Position numbers and translations under genes: made by a program | Shown here: positions 31,261 through 38,687 of the stretch, piece by piece | Layout: every line of letters starts with the position of its first letter | How positions within the stretch are numbered: position 1 is the first letter of the stretch | Virus record (IMG/VR): IMGVR_UViG_3300009181_000016 | Span: 1-38,687 of that record | DNA: 38,687 nucleotides | Reading direction: 5' to 3' (one strand) | Origin: a virus | Notes under the pieces: model-generated | Database searches by the model: none | Told to the model about the DNA's origin: nothing | What the model saw: the letters and a program-made list of their open reading frames with translations, nothing else

Positions 31261-32255
31261 AAACCGCGATTCTTTCTAATCTTTCGCCCGCTTCCCTCGC
31301 CCTTATCTGCGCCGACTTGCCGCCGATCTGGGCCACCTGCGAAACCGACGAAGCCGCCGAATTTGATCGCTATGCCGCGGAGGTCGCCGAGCAAATGGCG
31401 CGCCTTTTACCCTACGCCGCGGAGGGCTCGCCCCTGCTAGTGCTATGCGAAGATCCGGCCTTCGCGCCGAAGCCTGCCCCATCGCCAGGGGCGGCGATCT
31501 ATCGCGCCCGCTCAGGCCGAACGGGGAGCGCCCTGCTAGAAGCCCGAACCGCTGAGGCAAAGGAAGCGGAAGCGATCGTAGTCGCCGAGCTGGGCAAATG
31601 GATCAACCGCGAAATCTACGCGCAAGGCGGCGACGGGGGCGCCGATTGCTACCTCGGCGCCATCCCGCTTGACGTGAAACATTCGCCCGAAGATTCCGAA
31701 AATCGCCACCTTGAAGTTATCGAAAGGGACCTAGACGATCGCACAATTTACATTCTCGCTTGCGGCCCCTGCGCCGAATTGAAGATTTCAGGCTGGGCCA
31801 CCGGCGCCGAGCTTCGGGAGCGGGGCGAATGCGTAACCTATCCCGCCGATCGGAATGGACCGCCGCGCCGCAAGTTTCGACTACATCGATCAACCCTGCG
31901 CCCCTTCGCTCGCCTGGTAGAAATCAGCGGGGAAACGAAGCGGGGGGAGCGCGTGCAAATGCCAGCCCGCCTAGCCCGAGCGATAAGCGGGGCAGGTTGG
32001 CACTATTGCGACACCATCCCCACGGCGACGCCGAGCGAGCCGCGGGCCTTCGCGCTGGTATTCACGCGGGGCCAGCCGGCCCGAGCCCTGCTAGAAGGCC
32101 TGCCCCGCTATGCACCCGCCGCCGCAGAGCTTGTCGCCCGCCTAGACGCCTTCGCGGGGAAGGGGCCAGCCTTCGCGGCCTATCCCTCGCCTTGGATTCT
32201 TGCGAGCCTGAGCCGCCGGCGCATTGTTACGCCGGCAAATCTGCAAATATTCTAG
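31257..32255 (+). CDS. Putative PD-(D/E)XK nuclease
   Basis: This is a 332-residue protein. The ATG at 31257 overlaps the preceding stop; a longer in-frame start at 30966 lies inside another gene and is rejected. Residues about 124-180 hold GGDGGADCYLGAIPLDVKHS (D126 or D130, D139, K141, a D-x(8-12)-D-x-K pattern) and then IYILACGPCAELKISGWATGAEL, the layout of restriction-like phage nucleases. It ends the replication operon, and its TAG is shared with the gene on the opposite strand. It could degrade host or rival DNA. The nuclease call is moderate; catalytic residues are by pattern. Confidence 0.55.
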   Translation: MKTAILSNLSPASLALICADLPPIWATCETDEAAEFDRYAAEVAEQMARLLPYAAEGSPLLVLCEDPAFAPKPAPSPGAAIYRARSGRTGSALLEARTAEAKEAEAIVVAELGKWINREIYAQGGDGGADCYLGAIPLDVKHSPEDSENRHLEVIERDLDDRTIYILACGPCAELKISGWATGAELRERGECVTYPADRNGPPRRKFRLHRSTLRPFARLVEISGETKRGERVQMPARLARAISGAGWHYCDTIPTATPSEPRAFALVFTRGQPARALLEGLPRYAPAAAELVARLDAFAGKGPAFAAYPSPWILASLSRRRIVTPANLQIF

Positions 32256-32584
32256 CGATCGTCCCGCTCCCGAACCGGCGCGGATCCATAATATTCGGAT
32301 TCGAGGCGAATAACCCGCCGATCTATATCGTGCAAATCATCCCTAATCTTCCCGAATTCCTCGGGCGACGGTTGGAGCGCGAGCTTGGCGCGAATTTCTG
32401 CCATTTCCGCGCGCAATTCTTGCCATTCGGATCGGACGGTTTGAAATGCGAGGGAGAGAATAACTAGCAGGGCCGTTGACGCCGCCGAGCCGAGGCCCTG
32501 AAATATCCGCCAAGCCATCGGAACGCCGACAACCGCGCGGCTTGCCATCGTTTCGAGAGATTCGCGCCCGTCGCCGTTAGCCAT
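32252..32584 (-). CDS. One-TM coiled-coil lysis-type protein (i-spanin or antiholin-like)
   Basis: This is a 110-residue protein with ATG 32584 after CAGGTGGCGAAA; a GTG 9 bases upstream is less likely because the ribosome site would overlap it. The N-terminal region is followed by one membrane helix (SAASTALLVILSLAFQTV, about 30-47) and a long charged coiled coil (EWQELRAEMAEIRAKLALQ). This N-in layout resembles inner-membrane spanins or lysis regulators. It is in the lysis cassette with holin and endolysin. A paired outer-membrane spanin was not found. The stop at 32254-32252 is shared with the convergent nuclease gene. Confidence 0.6.
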   Translation of the reverse strand: MANGDGRESLETMASRAVVGVPMAWRIFQGLGSAASTALLVILSLAFQTVRSEWQELRAEMAEIRAKLALQPSPEEFGKIRDDLHDIDRRVIRLESEYYGSAPVRERDDR

Positions 32585-32831
32585 TTTCGCCACCTGAGCG
32601 GCCGGCCTTCGCGGCGTCCCTTTCGAGCATTCGGATAACGGGGCTTTTTAATTCAACGTTACCCGCGGCAAGGCCTGAGATAACCCCGCCAAGCGCCAGC
32701 CATAGGGCCAGGGGAACAGCGGCGAGCCCGCCGGTTGCGGCGGTAGCAAGGATCGGGATAACAGCGCCGAGAATCGCGCCAGCCGCAAGGCCCGCATTGA
32801 TCTTGCCTTTTGAATGCGTCAATTTAAACAT
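32577..32831 (-). CDS. Holin
   Basis: This is an 84-residue protein with two hydrophobic helices (INAGLAAGAILGAVIPILATAATG and LAAVPLALWLALGGVISGLAAG), a charged short N-terminus and a basic C-terminus. It is right size and topology for a class II holin, and it lies directly after the endolysin (8-base overlap). It would form the membrane holes that release endolysin at the end of infection. Its function is inferred from topology and place. Confidence 0.75.
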   Translation of the reverse strand: MFKLTHSKGKINAGLAAGAILGAVIPILATAATGGLAAVPLALWLALGGVISGLAAGNVELKSPVIRMLERDAAKAGRSGGENG

Positions 32832-33384
32832 TTTTCACCTGCGCCAAATAGGCCGCCGACAATGCGACGGGATCGAAAAAACCGAGCGTGCGGGGATCCG
32901 TCCAACTTTGCGATTTTGAATAAACCCCATCCCCGTCGCGGGACCCCGCTTTGTTTGTATTGCCTTCGACGGTCGCGAATCCTGCGCCATCGGGAGAGGT
33001 AACGATCCCCGTATGGCCGCGCGTCCAGCGACGCCCGCGGGCCGCTTCCGCGTCGGCGACACTAGCCGCCCGAACCCAAATCCAGCCGGCCCGCACGCGA
33101 TCCCGTTCGTGAGGATAGGCGAGGAATTCCGTTCCGCGGAGCTTTGTTTGCGCGTTAAAGAAATTCGTTACCGCCGAGGCCGTGGCCCAGCGTGGCGCCT
33201 TCGCGGCGCCGCTCGCTTCCCGCACTACCCAAGCCACAAAGGCCGCACACCACGGCGAGCCTGGGGACATCCCCGCCGCCTTCAAATAGATTTCGACCTG
33301 AGACCCGCGGTTGGCGCCGCCGACTTCCCGAACATTCGCCGCGGCCTGAGCCTTGGCAATTTCGACGATTCGGGCGAGGTCCAT
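32824..33384 (-). CDS. Endolysin, cysteine peptidase/amidase type
   Basis: This is a 186-residue protein of the CHAP/NlpC-like, TIGR02594-like type. GSPWCAAFVAWVV (C46) and RGHTGIVTSP (H124) are the expected Cys and His catalytic positions, followed by ATVEGNTN (N142) near the active site. It has no signal peptide, so it needs the adjacent holin. The ATG is at 33384. It would cut peptidoglycan cross-links or the amide bond. Specificity cannot be read from the sequence. Confidence 0.8.
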   Translation of the reverse strand: MDLARIVEIAKAQAAANVREVGGANRGSQVEIYLKAAGMSPGSPWCAAFVAWVVREASGAAKAPRWATASAVTNFFNAQTKLRGTEFLAYPHERDRVRAGWIWVRAASVADAEAARGRRWTRGHTGIVTSPDGAGFATVEGNTNKAGSRDGDGVYSKSQSWTDPRTLGFFDPVALSAAYLAQVKNV

Positions 33385-33387
33385 TTG

Positions 33388-33741
33388 CTAGGCCTTAGCG
33401 CCAGCGGGGCGCCCGCGCTTCGGGACCTCGGCGGGGAGGGATACAGCCGGACGCGGGGCAGGAAGGGAGGCCGCCACGTTGACGGGCTCGCGCTGGGCCG
33501 TAGCGGCGCCAGAAACAGGGCTAGAAGCGGGGGCAGGCTCGGCGGGCGTGCGAAGGGAGCGGCGAAGCGTAGCCGCGAGGTCTAGGGCCGTTTGCGCCAT
33601 CGCTTCCGCTTCCTCGGGCGAGAGGGTGAGATCCAGCCGAGCGCCGCCGCGGGGAAACCTCCCGAGCAAGCGCGCCCCGTCAAAGGTGAATTGCGCGCCT
33701 GGGAACAATTTAAATGCACTAGAAACGATTGATCCAATCAT
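33388..33741 (-). CDS. Small structural/accessory protein with basic tail
   Basis: This is a 117-residue protein with ATG at 33741 after AAGGGATTTCAA, ending just before the endolysin. The first 65 residues are mixed (MIGSIVSSAFKLFPGAQFTF), and the C-terminus is Pro/Ala-rich, ending VPKRGRPAGAKA, an AT-hook-like RGRP motif. The motif can also occur by chance in basic tails. Function unknown; it may be a minor virion protein. Confidence 0.55.
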   Translation of the reverse strand: MIGSIVSSAFKLFPGAQFTFDGARLLGRFPRGGARLDLTLSPEEAEAMAQTALDLAATLRRSLRTPAEPAPASSPVSGAATAQREPVNVAASLPAPRPAVSLPAEVPKRGRPAGAKA

Positions 33742-33758
33742 TTGAAATCCCTTCTAGA

Positions 33759-34112
33759 TTAACTGAGCGAAACCCAATTCGCGCCATCGTAATAATAAAA
33801 CAATCCCGTATCTTGATTATAAATTGCGACCGTGGAATCAATTGCAAAGGTTACGCCGCCCGCGGTCCCAGGGGTAGGATATTGCGCGGAATCTGAAACC
33901 GACCCGCCGAATAATACCATATTATACCCGTCCGAATACCAGACAAGGCCGCCAATTTCCGAACGGACAACGATCGAAACTTGAACCGCCACAACCTCGG
34001 CGCAAACTAACAGAAAATCGGGCGTTGTCGCCGTGACGTAAACGCCCGCCACCGGCGCGCCTGGAAACGCTGAGCCGCCGCCCCCGCCTGAGAATGCTAG
34101 AAGAAATTTCAT
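33759..34112 (-). CDS. Small tail-associated protein, unrecognised
   Basis: This is a 117-residue protein. I chose ATG 34112 because it overlaps the TAA of the upstream gene (TAATG); the track of frame upstream of it lies inside that gene. It is beta-rich and Gly/Val/Tyr-rich (AVQVSIVVRSEIGGLVWYSD, FYYYDGANWVSLS), in keeping with a tail-fibre or receptor-binding accessory. No motif recognised. Confidence 0.58.
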   Translation of the reverse strand: MKFLLAFSGGGGGSAFPGAPVAGVYVTATTPDFLLVCAEVVAVQVSIVVRSEIGGLVWYSDGYNMVLFGGSVSDSAQYPTPGTAGGVTFAIDSTVAIYNQDTGLFYYYDGANWVSLS

Positions 34113-34522
34113 TACGGGACCACTACGGCCTGAGCGAAGCCGCGAACCGTAAAGGCCTCGCCGCCCGCCGCCGACCAAATGGCAAGGCTAAGGCTCGCGC
34201 TCGGCTGGTCAATCTGAAATCCGTTAAGGGCCGGAATCGGGGAGCATTCGTTAGCGGTAGGATCTTCGCCGTCAACCGAAACGAAAATAGGATTTGCCGC
34301 GCTGAGATTGAAAATCTGAATAGCCGCGAAGGGAACAGCGGAGCAATCCGAGGTTACTCGCGTGCCGCCGGCGTTAGCCGTGGCGGAACCGTAAGCGACG
34401 AAGGTGGGGCCTCCCGAGGTTCCAGCCGTATCGACGATCGTGAAAATCTGCCCCGTAAGGTGGCGCGTCAACGGGCCAGGGATATTTACAACGCCCGAGG
34501 CGGTAGGGGTTACGCTTGCCAT
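34112..34522 (-). CDS. Small beta-rich structural protein
   Basis: This is a 136-residue protein, ATG 34522. It is Ala/Gly/Thr/Val-rich (GVVNIPGPLTRHLTGQIFTI, SATANAGGTRVTSDCSAVPF) with alternating strands, like capsid-surface or tail decoration domains. It lies in the tail-tip cluster. Its stop overlaps the next ATG. Function not recognised. Confidence 0.58.
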   Translation of the reverse strand: MASVTPTASGVVNIPGPLTRHLTGQIFTIVDTAGTSGGPTFVAYGSATANAGGTRVTSDCSAVPFAAIQIFNLSAANPIFVSVDGEDPTANECSPIPALNGFQIDQPSASLSLAIWSAAGGEAFTVRGFAQAVVVP

Positions 34523-34577
34523 CTGTAAAGCTCCGATAGGGTAGGGGCCTGCGATACCATACCGCCGCCCAGAATTG

Positions 34578-35036
34578 CTAGGGGATAGTCTGCGCGTCCC
34601 ATTCGATTAGAACCGCTGAGATAGTGCCGCCCGTTCCGTCTGGCCCGAATGCGAACAGCCGGATCCCAGGGGCAGGGATCAAATAGGTGGCCGTCAGGGT
34701 ATCGGCCGGCGATCCGTGAGTATTTGTCGCCATCGTCACGCTTGCGGTTACGTCCAGAAAAACCAAATTCGCGGAATCTGCGCGGGAGGTAATAAGGATT
34801 TGATCGATTCCCTCGGGAATATCAGCCTCGAAAATGGCAAACGTTTGATCGGCTGGGGCGACCCAGCCGACGCCGGCCCCATCGTCATAAGCAAAAGAAT
34901 AAATCATCGATCGCGAATCGCGATAAACGAAATTCTGCATTTCGACTAATTGCTGATAGCTCGCCGACGAAATCAAATCATTCAATTCAACAACGCCCAG
35001 ATCGATACTACTGCAAACCGCGTTAACGCCCGCCAT
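34578..35036 (-). CDS. Tail-tip accessory protein, unrecognised
   Basis: This is a 152-residue protein. ATG 35036 overlaps the TAA of the upstream large gene (TAATG); an in-frame TTG 12 bases upstream is not needed. An acidic, helical N-terminus (VVELNDLISSASYQQLVEMQ) is followed by a beta-rich body. No motif found; tail role by position. Confidence 0.58.
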   Translation of the reverse strand: MAGVNAVCSSIDLGVVELNDLISSASYQQLVEMQNFVYRDSRSMIYSFAYDDGAGVGWVAPADQTFAIFEADIPEGIDQILITSRADSANLVFLDVTASVTMATNTHGSPADTLTATYLIPAPGIRLFAFGPDGTGGTISAVLIEWDAQTIP

Positions 35037-36700
35037 TAGGTCCCCCAATCAATTCGGGCCGTCATTGCGCCGAAGCCTAGAAATTGCGTTGGAAAATTAA
35101 AAATAGGCTGGCTGAAATTAGTAACAATAAATCGAACCGAAAACAGATCGCCGCTTTGCCGAATTGTTTGCCAATTATCCGGCGAATTGCCCCCGTCGCC
35201 GAGGGGCAGGCGCAAAATCAACGGGTAAAAGGTTGAGGTCAGATCCGCGATCGTTGTGGCCCCATCGTGTGACCAGGGCTGGACGCTAGTATATCCGCGC
35301 CACGCTGGATCTTCTGTGAGCAAAGCGACGCGCTTAAACCAATATTGCGACGCAATACCGCCAGACGTTCCGCCTGAGCCAACATAACTAGAAGCCGGAA
35401 CCGCCAAATTATCAAATTGAATATAATCGACAACCGCGCCCGTTGTGACGTTAAATAATTCTAATTTGCAATTGAAAATAATTGGCGCTCGGTCGCCGCC
35501 TTCAATAGGGCGCTGAGAAATAACAGGGATCGACATTTCAATCGAAACTGCGCCATCGCCTTCGGTTGGCTGGACGCCGCGCGTTGATATCGAAGTTTCG
35601 CGAATTAACTCATCAGAAATAACGTTAACCGCTCGCGCCAGCGCCTTCCAAACGCCGTTATAATCGGTCCCTAATTGACGCGGCACACCTGAGCCGACTT
35701 GCGTTTGACGCAAGGCATTCAGGCGCGAGGCCTTCCAATATACATTTGCCACGTTTGAACCGATCGCCTGTAAAAACCGAAGGCTAGGATCGTTCGCCTT
35801 GTCAGGGTGATTTGCATACGGCGTGACCGCGACGCTATAAATTTCAAGAATCCCGAGCGTGGACCAATATACTTTACAGCCGCTGGGCGAATCTGTCGAA
35901 ACGCTGTCGATCGAACTGTAACTATCTAATTCTGCCAAATATGCGAATTCAACAACCGGCGGATCGGCCGCTGTGCAATAGGCAAGCGCGATTGTGCAAA
36001 CGGGATTCGAAGCGAGATCTTGATCCTTATCTGTCAGCCGTGAGCCAAACCGAATTGCTACAAACGGGACCGGTTTATTTATATCGGGGCAGGCAATCGC
36101 CAGATCGCCCGAGGTAGAAACTAGCATTGGAACCGTTGAGAATTCGTCAGCCGCGATAGCAGAGCTATTAATATGCCAATCCTCTGCGAAATTCTGCGTA
36201 TCCCAATTGGCTTCCGATTCGAGCAATAAAAACAAATCATTCCAGCCAGGGGCCACGGCGACGCCTGAAAATAGAATTTCTTGAAAGCCAGGGGATATCG
36301 TTTGCGCGTTTGCGTTCAGCCATTCGGCGTTAGGAATAAAGCCAAGCCCTTGATTTGAAATCATCGCCACGCGCACGTTCCGCGTTGAAACGGTCCCCAC
36401 GATCTGAACGTCAACCGATGGAATCGCGCCGGTCCCTACATCCGGCACGTGATACCGATACGGCCCGAAGGCGGCCCAATTTGCAAAGGCTAGTTTCGGG
36501 AAGCTCGGGCCGACACGCTCGCCGCCTGAGTAATCGGCGGGGTAGTGCCAAACGCACGTGGGGCCGCGCCATTCCATAAGGTAGCGGCTATTTTGCTCGG
36601 CGCGCTGGTATAGGGCCGCGGGAATCTGCGCCGCGGTATCGCCAGCCCGAACCGGCTCGGCGGCCGTGGAATCAATCCCGATAAAATCCTGAGCCGCCAT
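35036..36700 (-). CDS. Putative tail fibre/receptor-type protein
   Basis: This is a 554-residue protein, ATG 36700, immediately after the hub gene stop (TAGATG). It is beta-rich with many Ser/Thr/Asn/Pro and aromatics (PTCVWHYPADYSGGERVGPS), as in siphoviral tip or receptor-binding proteins. It lies directly after the 777-residue hub-like protein. No catalytic or collagen-like repeat was seen. It is a good candidate for host recognition, inferred from size, composition and place. Confidence 0.6.
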   Translation of the reverse strand: MAAQDFIGIDSTAAEPVRAGDTAAQIPAALYQRAEQNSRYLMEWRGPTCVWHYPADYSGGERVGPSFPKLAFANWAAFGPYRYHVPDVGTGAIPSVDVQIVGTVSTRNVRVAMISNQGLGFIPNAEWLNANAQTISPGFQEILFSGVAVAPGWNDLFLLLESEANWDTQNFAEDWHINSSAIAADEFSTVPMLVSTSGDLAIACPDINKPVPFVAIRFGSRLTDKDQDLASNPVCTIALAYCTAADPPVVEFAYLAELDSYSSIDSVSTDSPSGCKVYWSTLGILEIYSVAVTPYANHPDKANDPSLRFLQAIGSNVANVYWKASRLNALRQTQVGSGVPRQLGTDYNGVWKALARAVNVISDELIRETSISTRGVQPTEGDGAVSIEMSIPVISQRPIEGGDRAPIIFNCKLELFNVTTGAVVDYIQFDNLAVPASSYVGSGGTSGGIASQYWFKRVALLTEDPAWRGYTSVQPWSHDGATTIADLTSTFYPLILRLPLGDGGNSPDNWQTIRQSGDLFSVRFIVTNFSQPIFNFPTQFLGFGAMTARIDWGT

Positions 36701-38687
36701 CTAGATCCCGAAGGTTGAAACGTCGAAAAATCCAAAATCGTCGGCGCTAGGGTAGGGCGCCTGTTCAATATCCGCGAGGGTTAGAACGTCGCCCGCGCCA
36801 GGTGTAACAGAAAACGCGCTTGCGAGGGTAATCGTTGGACCTGAGACGTTCGCGATTGCCCTAACATTTGAAATCACGGCGAGCGAGGGCGACCGCAAAA
36901 CCACCGCGTCGCCGGCCTGAAATGTTCTAGCGTCCGAATTGACAACGGCCCCGCTTGACGTTGGAACGTAGGGGATAGGGGCGACGTAGGTGGTAGCCTC
37001 CAAATCGAAAACCGTGGCCGTTCCGCCGGCCTTTGTTTCGCCGCTAGGGCCAAGCCGCCGCGGAGCTATCGCGAATAGAACAACCGTAACCGTCGCCGTC
37101 CAGCGGCGGGGATCGTTTGCGACCTTTACAACGTAGCCGAACCGCTCCGAGGGTGAATCTTCTACCTGCCCCGTTGACGGCGCCCGAAGGCCGCGAATTT
37201 GAAAGATCTTGAATTGCCCAGGCTCCAAATTTGCAGACATCAAAACGCGGAGATTGACGGTTTGCACGCGGTAGCGGAACAGCGCCGCGATACGGGCGAT
37301 CCGTTCCGAATATCGGGCCAGATCGGAATCCGCCACGCTGAGCACATCGGCCGCGCTTTTCAGGCCTTCCGCGTCCCAATCGACGATCTGGGGATCGCGG
37401 GTGAGCTGGAAAGCCGATTGATAGGCGCCCTGCCCAAATAGGCGGATCAGATATTCGCCCGTAATTTTTCGGGCCGTTGACGCGCGGATCGAATCCACGC
37501 CGATTTCCAGATCAAACGAAACTCCGCGGCCGATCAAAACCGATTCATCGCCAACCGTTGAAACGGGAGCGCGCCCGTCGAAAAGGGATCGAACCGTCAA
37601 CCGGCCTGCGGTGTCGGTTGTGAAGCTGGCGCCGAGGGGCCGCAAAATTTTAGAGGTCAGCCATCCCGCGGCGGGGAAACTGGCCCCGTCGCAAATCTGC
37701 AAAATGCCCCGCCACGTTTCGCCCTGGTAAACCGTGGCGCCAAGGGCCGCAATTTCCGCGTCGTTTATTTGATCGGCAGGGAGAGGCAGAATCCAAACCG
37801 GCGGCAATTGGCTTGAAATTGTCCCGAGGTGACACCTGAGAATATCCATCGGATTATCGGCGACGGCGCCGAGGTCGCTGGAATAGTAGGGCGAGCTTGA
37901 AACGCCCAGATCGTTAAGCGGGTAGAAATTCGGATTTGAGGAAAGGACCTCAAAAATTGTAGCGTCGCCGCTTCCCTGGGGGCCAGATATTGCGCCCAAA
38001 TTATTATTGTCGCCCACTAGAAAAGCGTCCTCCGCTCCGCTTCCGACTTGAATAGGAGTGCGTTTTACCCAAACAACAATTCCAAAAATAACAATTAATC
38101 CTCCGCCAGCCGATAAAATAACGCTTTGATTTTGAACATCGCCCGACGTTAAAAGAATAACTGTGCCAGGCACGATCGGGAGAGAATCTGTGCGATATCC
38201 AATCGGATCTAGAAGCCCTCGATCAATTAAATCATAGGTGGCAATATTTGAATTAAATTGGATTCCTGAGGCGAGGGCCAGCGTATCCCGCGCCCCGATT
38301 TCGAGCGTTGTTTGATCGTTCGTCCACGTCACCCGATCCAGATAATAGGTAGATTGGACGGTTTCGGGATTCACGCCGTCAGATTGCCAGACGCAAATCT
38401 CCCGATCCTTTAAAAAGGGATTCTCTAAATAGATTCGCGAATCCGAATAGGGCGGGAGCTGGTCCGGATTCTCGCCCGCGTGATATTCAATATAGGTTCC
38501 GAAATGGCCCAGCACGCCGATCGCCCCATTCGCCGAGCGGGTGCCGCCTGGAATCTGATCCCGAATTGTAATTGTGCCAGCGCCTAAATCTATTTCCCGC
38601 ACGCGGAAGGCTTCGCGCCCCCAATATATAATTGAATCTGCGACAATCCCCGAAATTGCCAGCTCAGCGGCGTCAACGTAGATAATC
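36701..38687 (-). CDS. Tail-tip/hub-like protein, C-terminal part (start at 470)
   Basis: This is the remaining part of the 777-residue protein that begins at 470 and crosses the map join; it ends at TAG 36703-36701. The frame is open to the right edge of the window. The GTG at 38602 is inside the protein and is not its start. The sequence is beta-rich with YLDRVTWTNDQTTLEIGARD, NLRVLMSANLEPGQFKIFQI and GYVVKVANDPRRWTATVTVV, in style like tail hub or baseplate proteins. This is the second-longest protein of the phage. Function is assigned by place and size only. Confidence 0.7.
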   Translation of the reverse strand, partial: IIYVDAAELAISGIVADSIIYWGREAFRVREIDLGAGTITIRDQIPGGTRSANGAIGVLGHFGTYIEYHAGENPDQLPPYSDSRIYLENPFLKDREICVWQSDGVNPETVQSTYYLDRVTWTNDQTTLEIGARDTLALASGIQFNSNIATYDLIDRGLLDPIGYRTDSLPIVPGTVILLTSGDVQNQSVILSAGGGLIVIFGIVVWVKRTPIQVGSGAEDAFLVGDNNNLGAISGPQGSGDATIFEVLSSNPNFYPLNDLGVSSSPYYSSDLGAVADNPMDILRCHLGTISSQLPPVWILPLPADQINDAEIAALGATVYQGETWRGILQICDGASFPAAGWLTSKILRPLGASFTTDTAGRLTVRSLFDGRAPVSTVGDESVLIGRGVSFDLEIGVDSIRASTARKITGEYLIRLFGQGAYQSAFQLTRDPQIVDWDAEGLKSAADVLSVADSDLARYSERIARIAALFRYRVQTVNLRVLMSANLEPGQFKIFQIRGLRAPSTGQVEDSPSERFGYVVKVANDPRRWTATVTVVLFAIAPRRLGPSGETKAGGTATVFDLEATTYVAPIPYVPTSSGAVVNSDARTFQAGDAVVLRSPSLAVISNVRAIANVSGPTITLASAFSVTPGAGDVLTLADIEQAPYPSADDFGFFDVSTFGI
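38565..38687. repeat. Terminal direct repeat, right copy (circular overlap)
   Basis: Identical to bases 1-123. The join lies inside the hub-like gene; removing one copy restores its frame and gives a circular map of 38,564 bp. Confidence 0.93.

Noticed and set aside
1-38687. Cyanobacterial host inferred from GCGATCGC (HIP1-like) sites
   Set aside because: Counts are only modestly high, GATC is raised in general, and many GC-rich bacteria favour GCG ATC GC(C/G) codon runs; no other cyanobacterial feature seen.
1-38687. Temperate phage functions
   Set aside because: No integrase, excisionase or CI-type repressor with a cleavage domain was found. The small XRE regulator alone is not enough to claim lysogeny.

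Overview
The window is a complete tailed-phage (siphovirus-like) genome opened at an arbitrary point. The first 123 bases recur exactly as the last 123 (38565-38687), and one long minus-strand reading frame runs unbroken through the join, so the real molecule or circular map is about 38,564 bp. It is GC-rich and tightly packed, with overlapping TAATG/ATGA/GTGA junctions, and is largely built of two divergent arms. I see no integrase, DNA polymerase, RNA polymerase or tRNA. The lysis and tail genes suit a bacterial host, but the host cannot be named from this sequence.

Minus strand, late arm: from a sigma70-type promoter at about 15.45 kb it reads leftward through the large terminase, a portal-MuF fusion, a small structural protein, a Mu-I-like protease/scaffold, a capsid cement-like protein, the major capsid protein (followed by a strong terminator hairpin), head-tail joining proteins, the tail tube, a G/GT tail chaperone pair made by a -1 frameshift, and the tape measure. 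It continues through the tail-tip genes, across the map join, into further tail and receptor-type genes, and ends with endolysin, holin and a one-TM coiled-coil lysis-type protein at 32.25 kb.

Plus strand, early and replication arm: at 15.8-20.1 kb lie about ten small, mostly unrecognised genes in three groups. The groups at 15.8, 18.8 and 19.9 kb each follow a sigma70 promoter whose -35 is embedded in a GTCAAC-N6-GTTGAC operator. A lone minus-strand HTH gene (20.2-20.6 kb, possibly the small terminase) appears to be leaderless. A roughly 2-kb non-coding region (20.6-22.6 kb) carries three long inverted repeats, a second pair of inverted repeats, a symmetric terminator, pyrimidine and purine tracts with triplex/quadruplex potential, and a 5 x 10-bp tandem repeat. 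It looks like an origin or control region. A fourth copy of the operator-promoter then drives a leader peptide, a Cro/CI-type regulator, a Cas4-like exonuclease, a Sak4-like ATPase, an SSB-like protein, a TOPRIM/DnaB primase-helicase, a RuvC-like resolvase, two DNA methyltransferases, a basic protein and a putative PD-(D/E)XK nuclease. The two arms meet tail to tail at 32252-32255, where one CTAG supplies both stop codons.

The most striking whole-genome feature is that I found no GCWGC (GCAGC/GCTGC) anywhere, although a GC-rich genome of this size should have on the order of 100. The most striking regulatory feature is the four-operator regulon.
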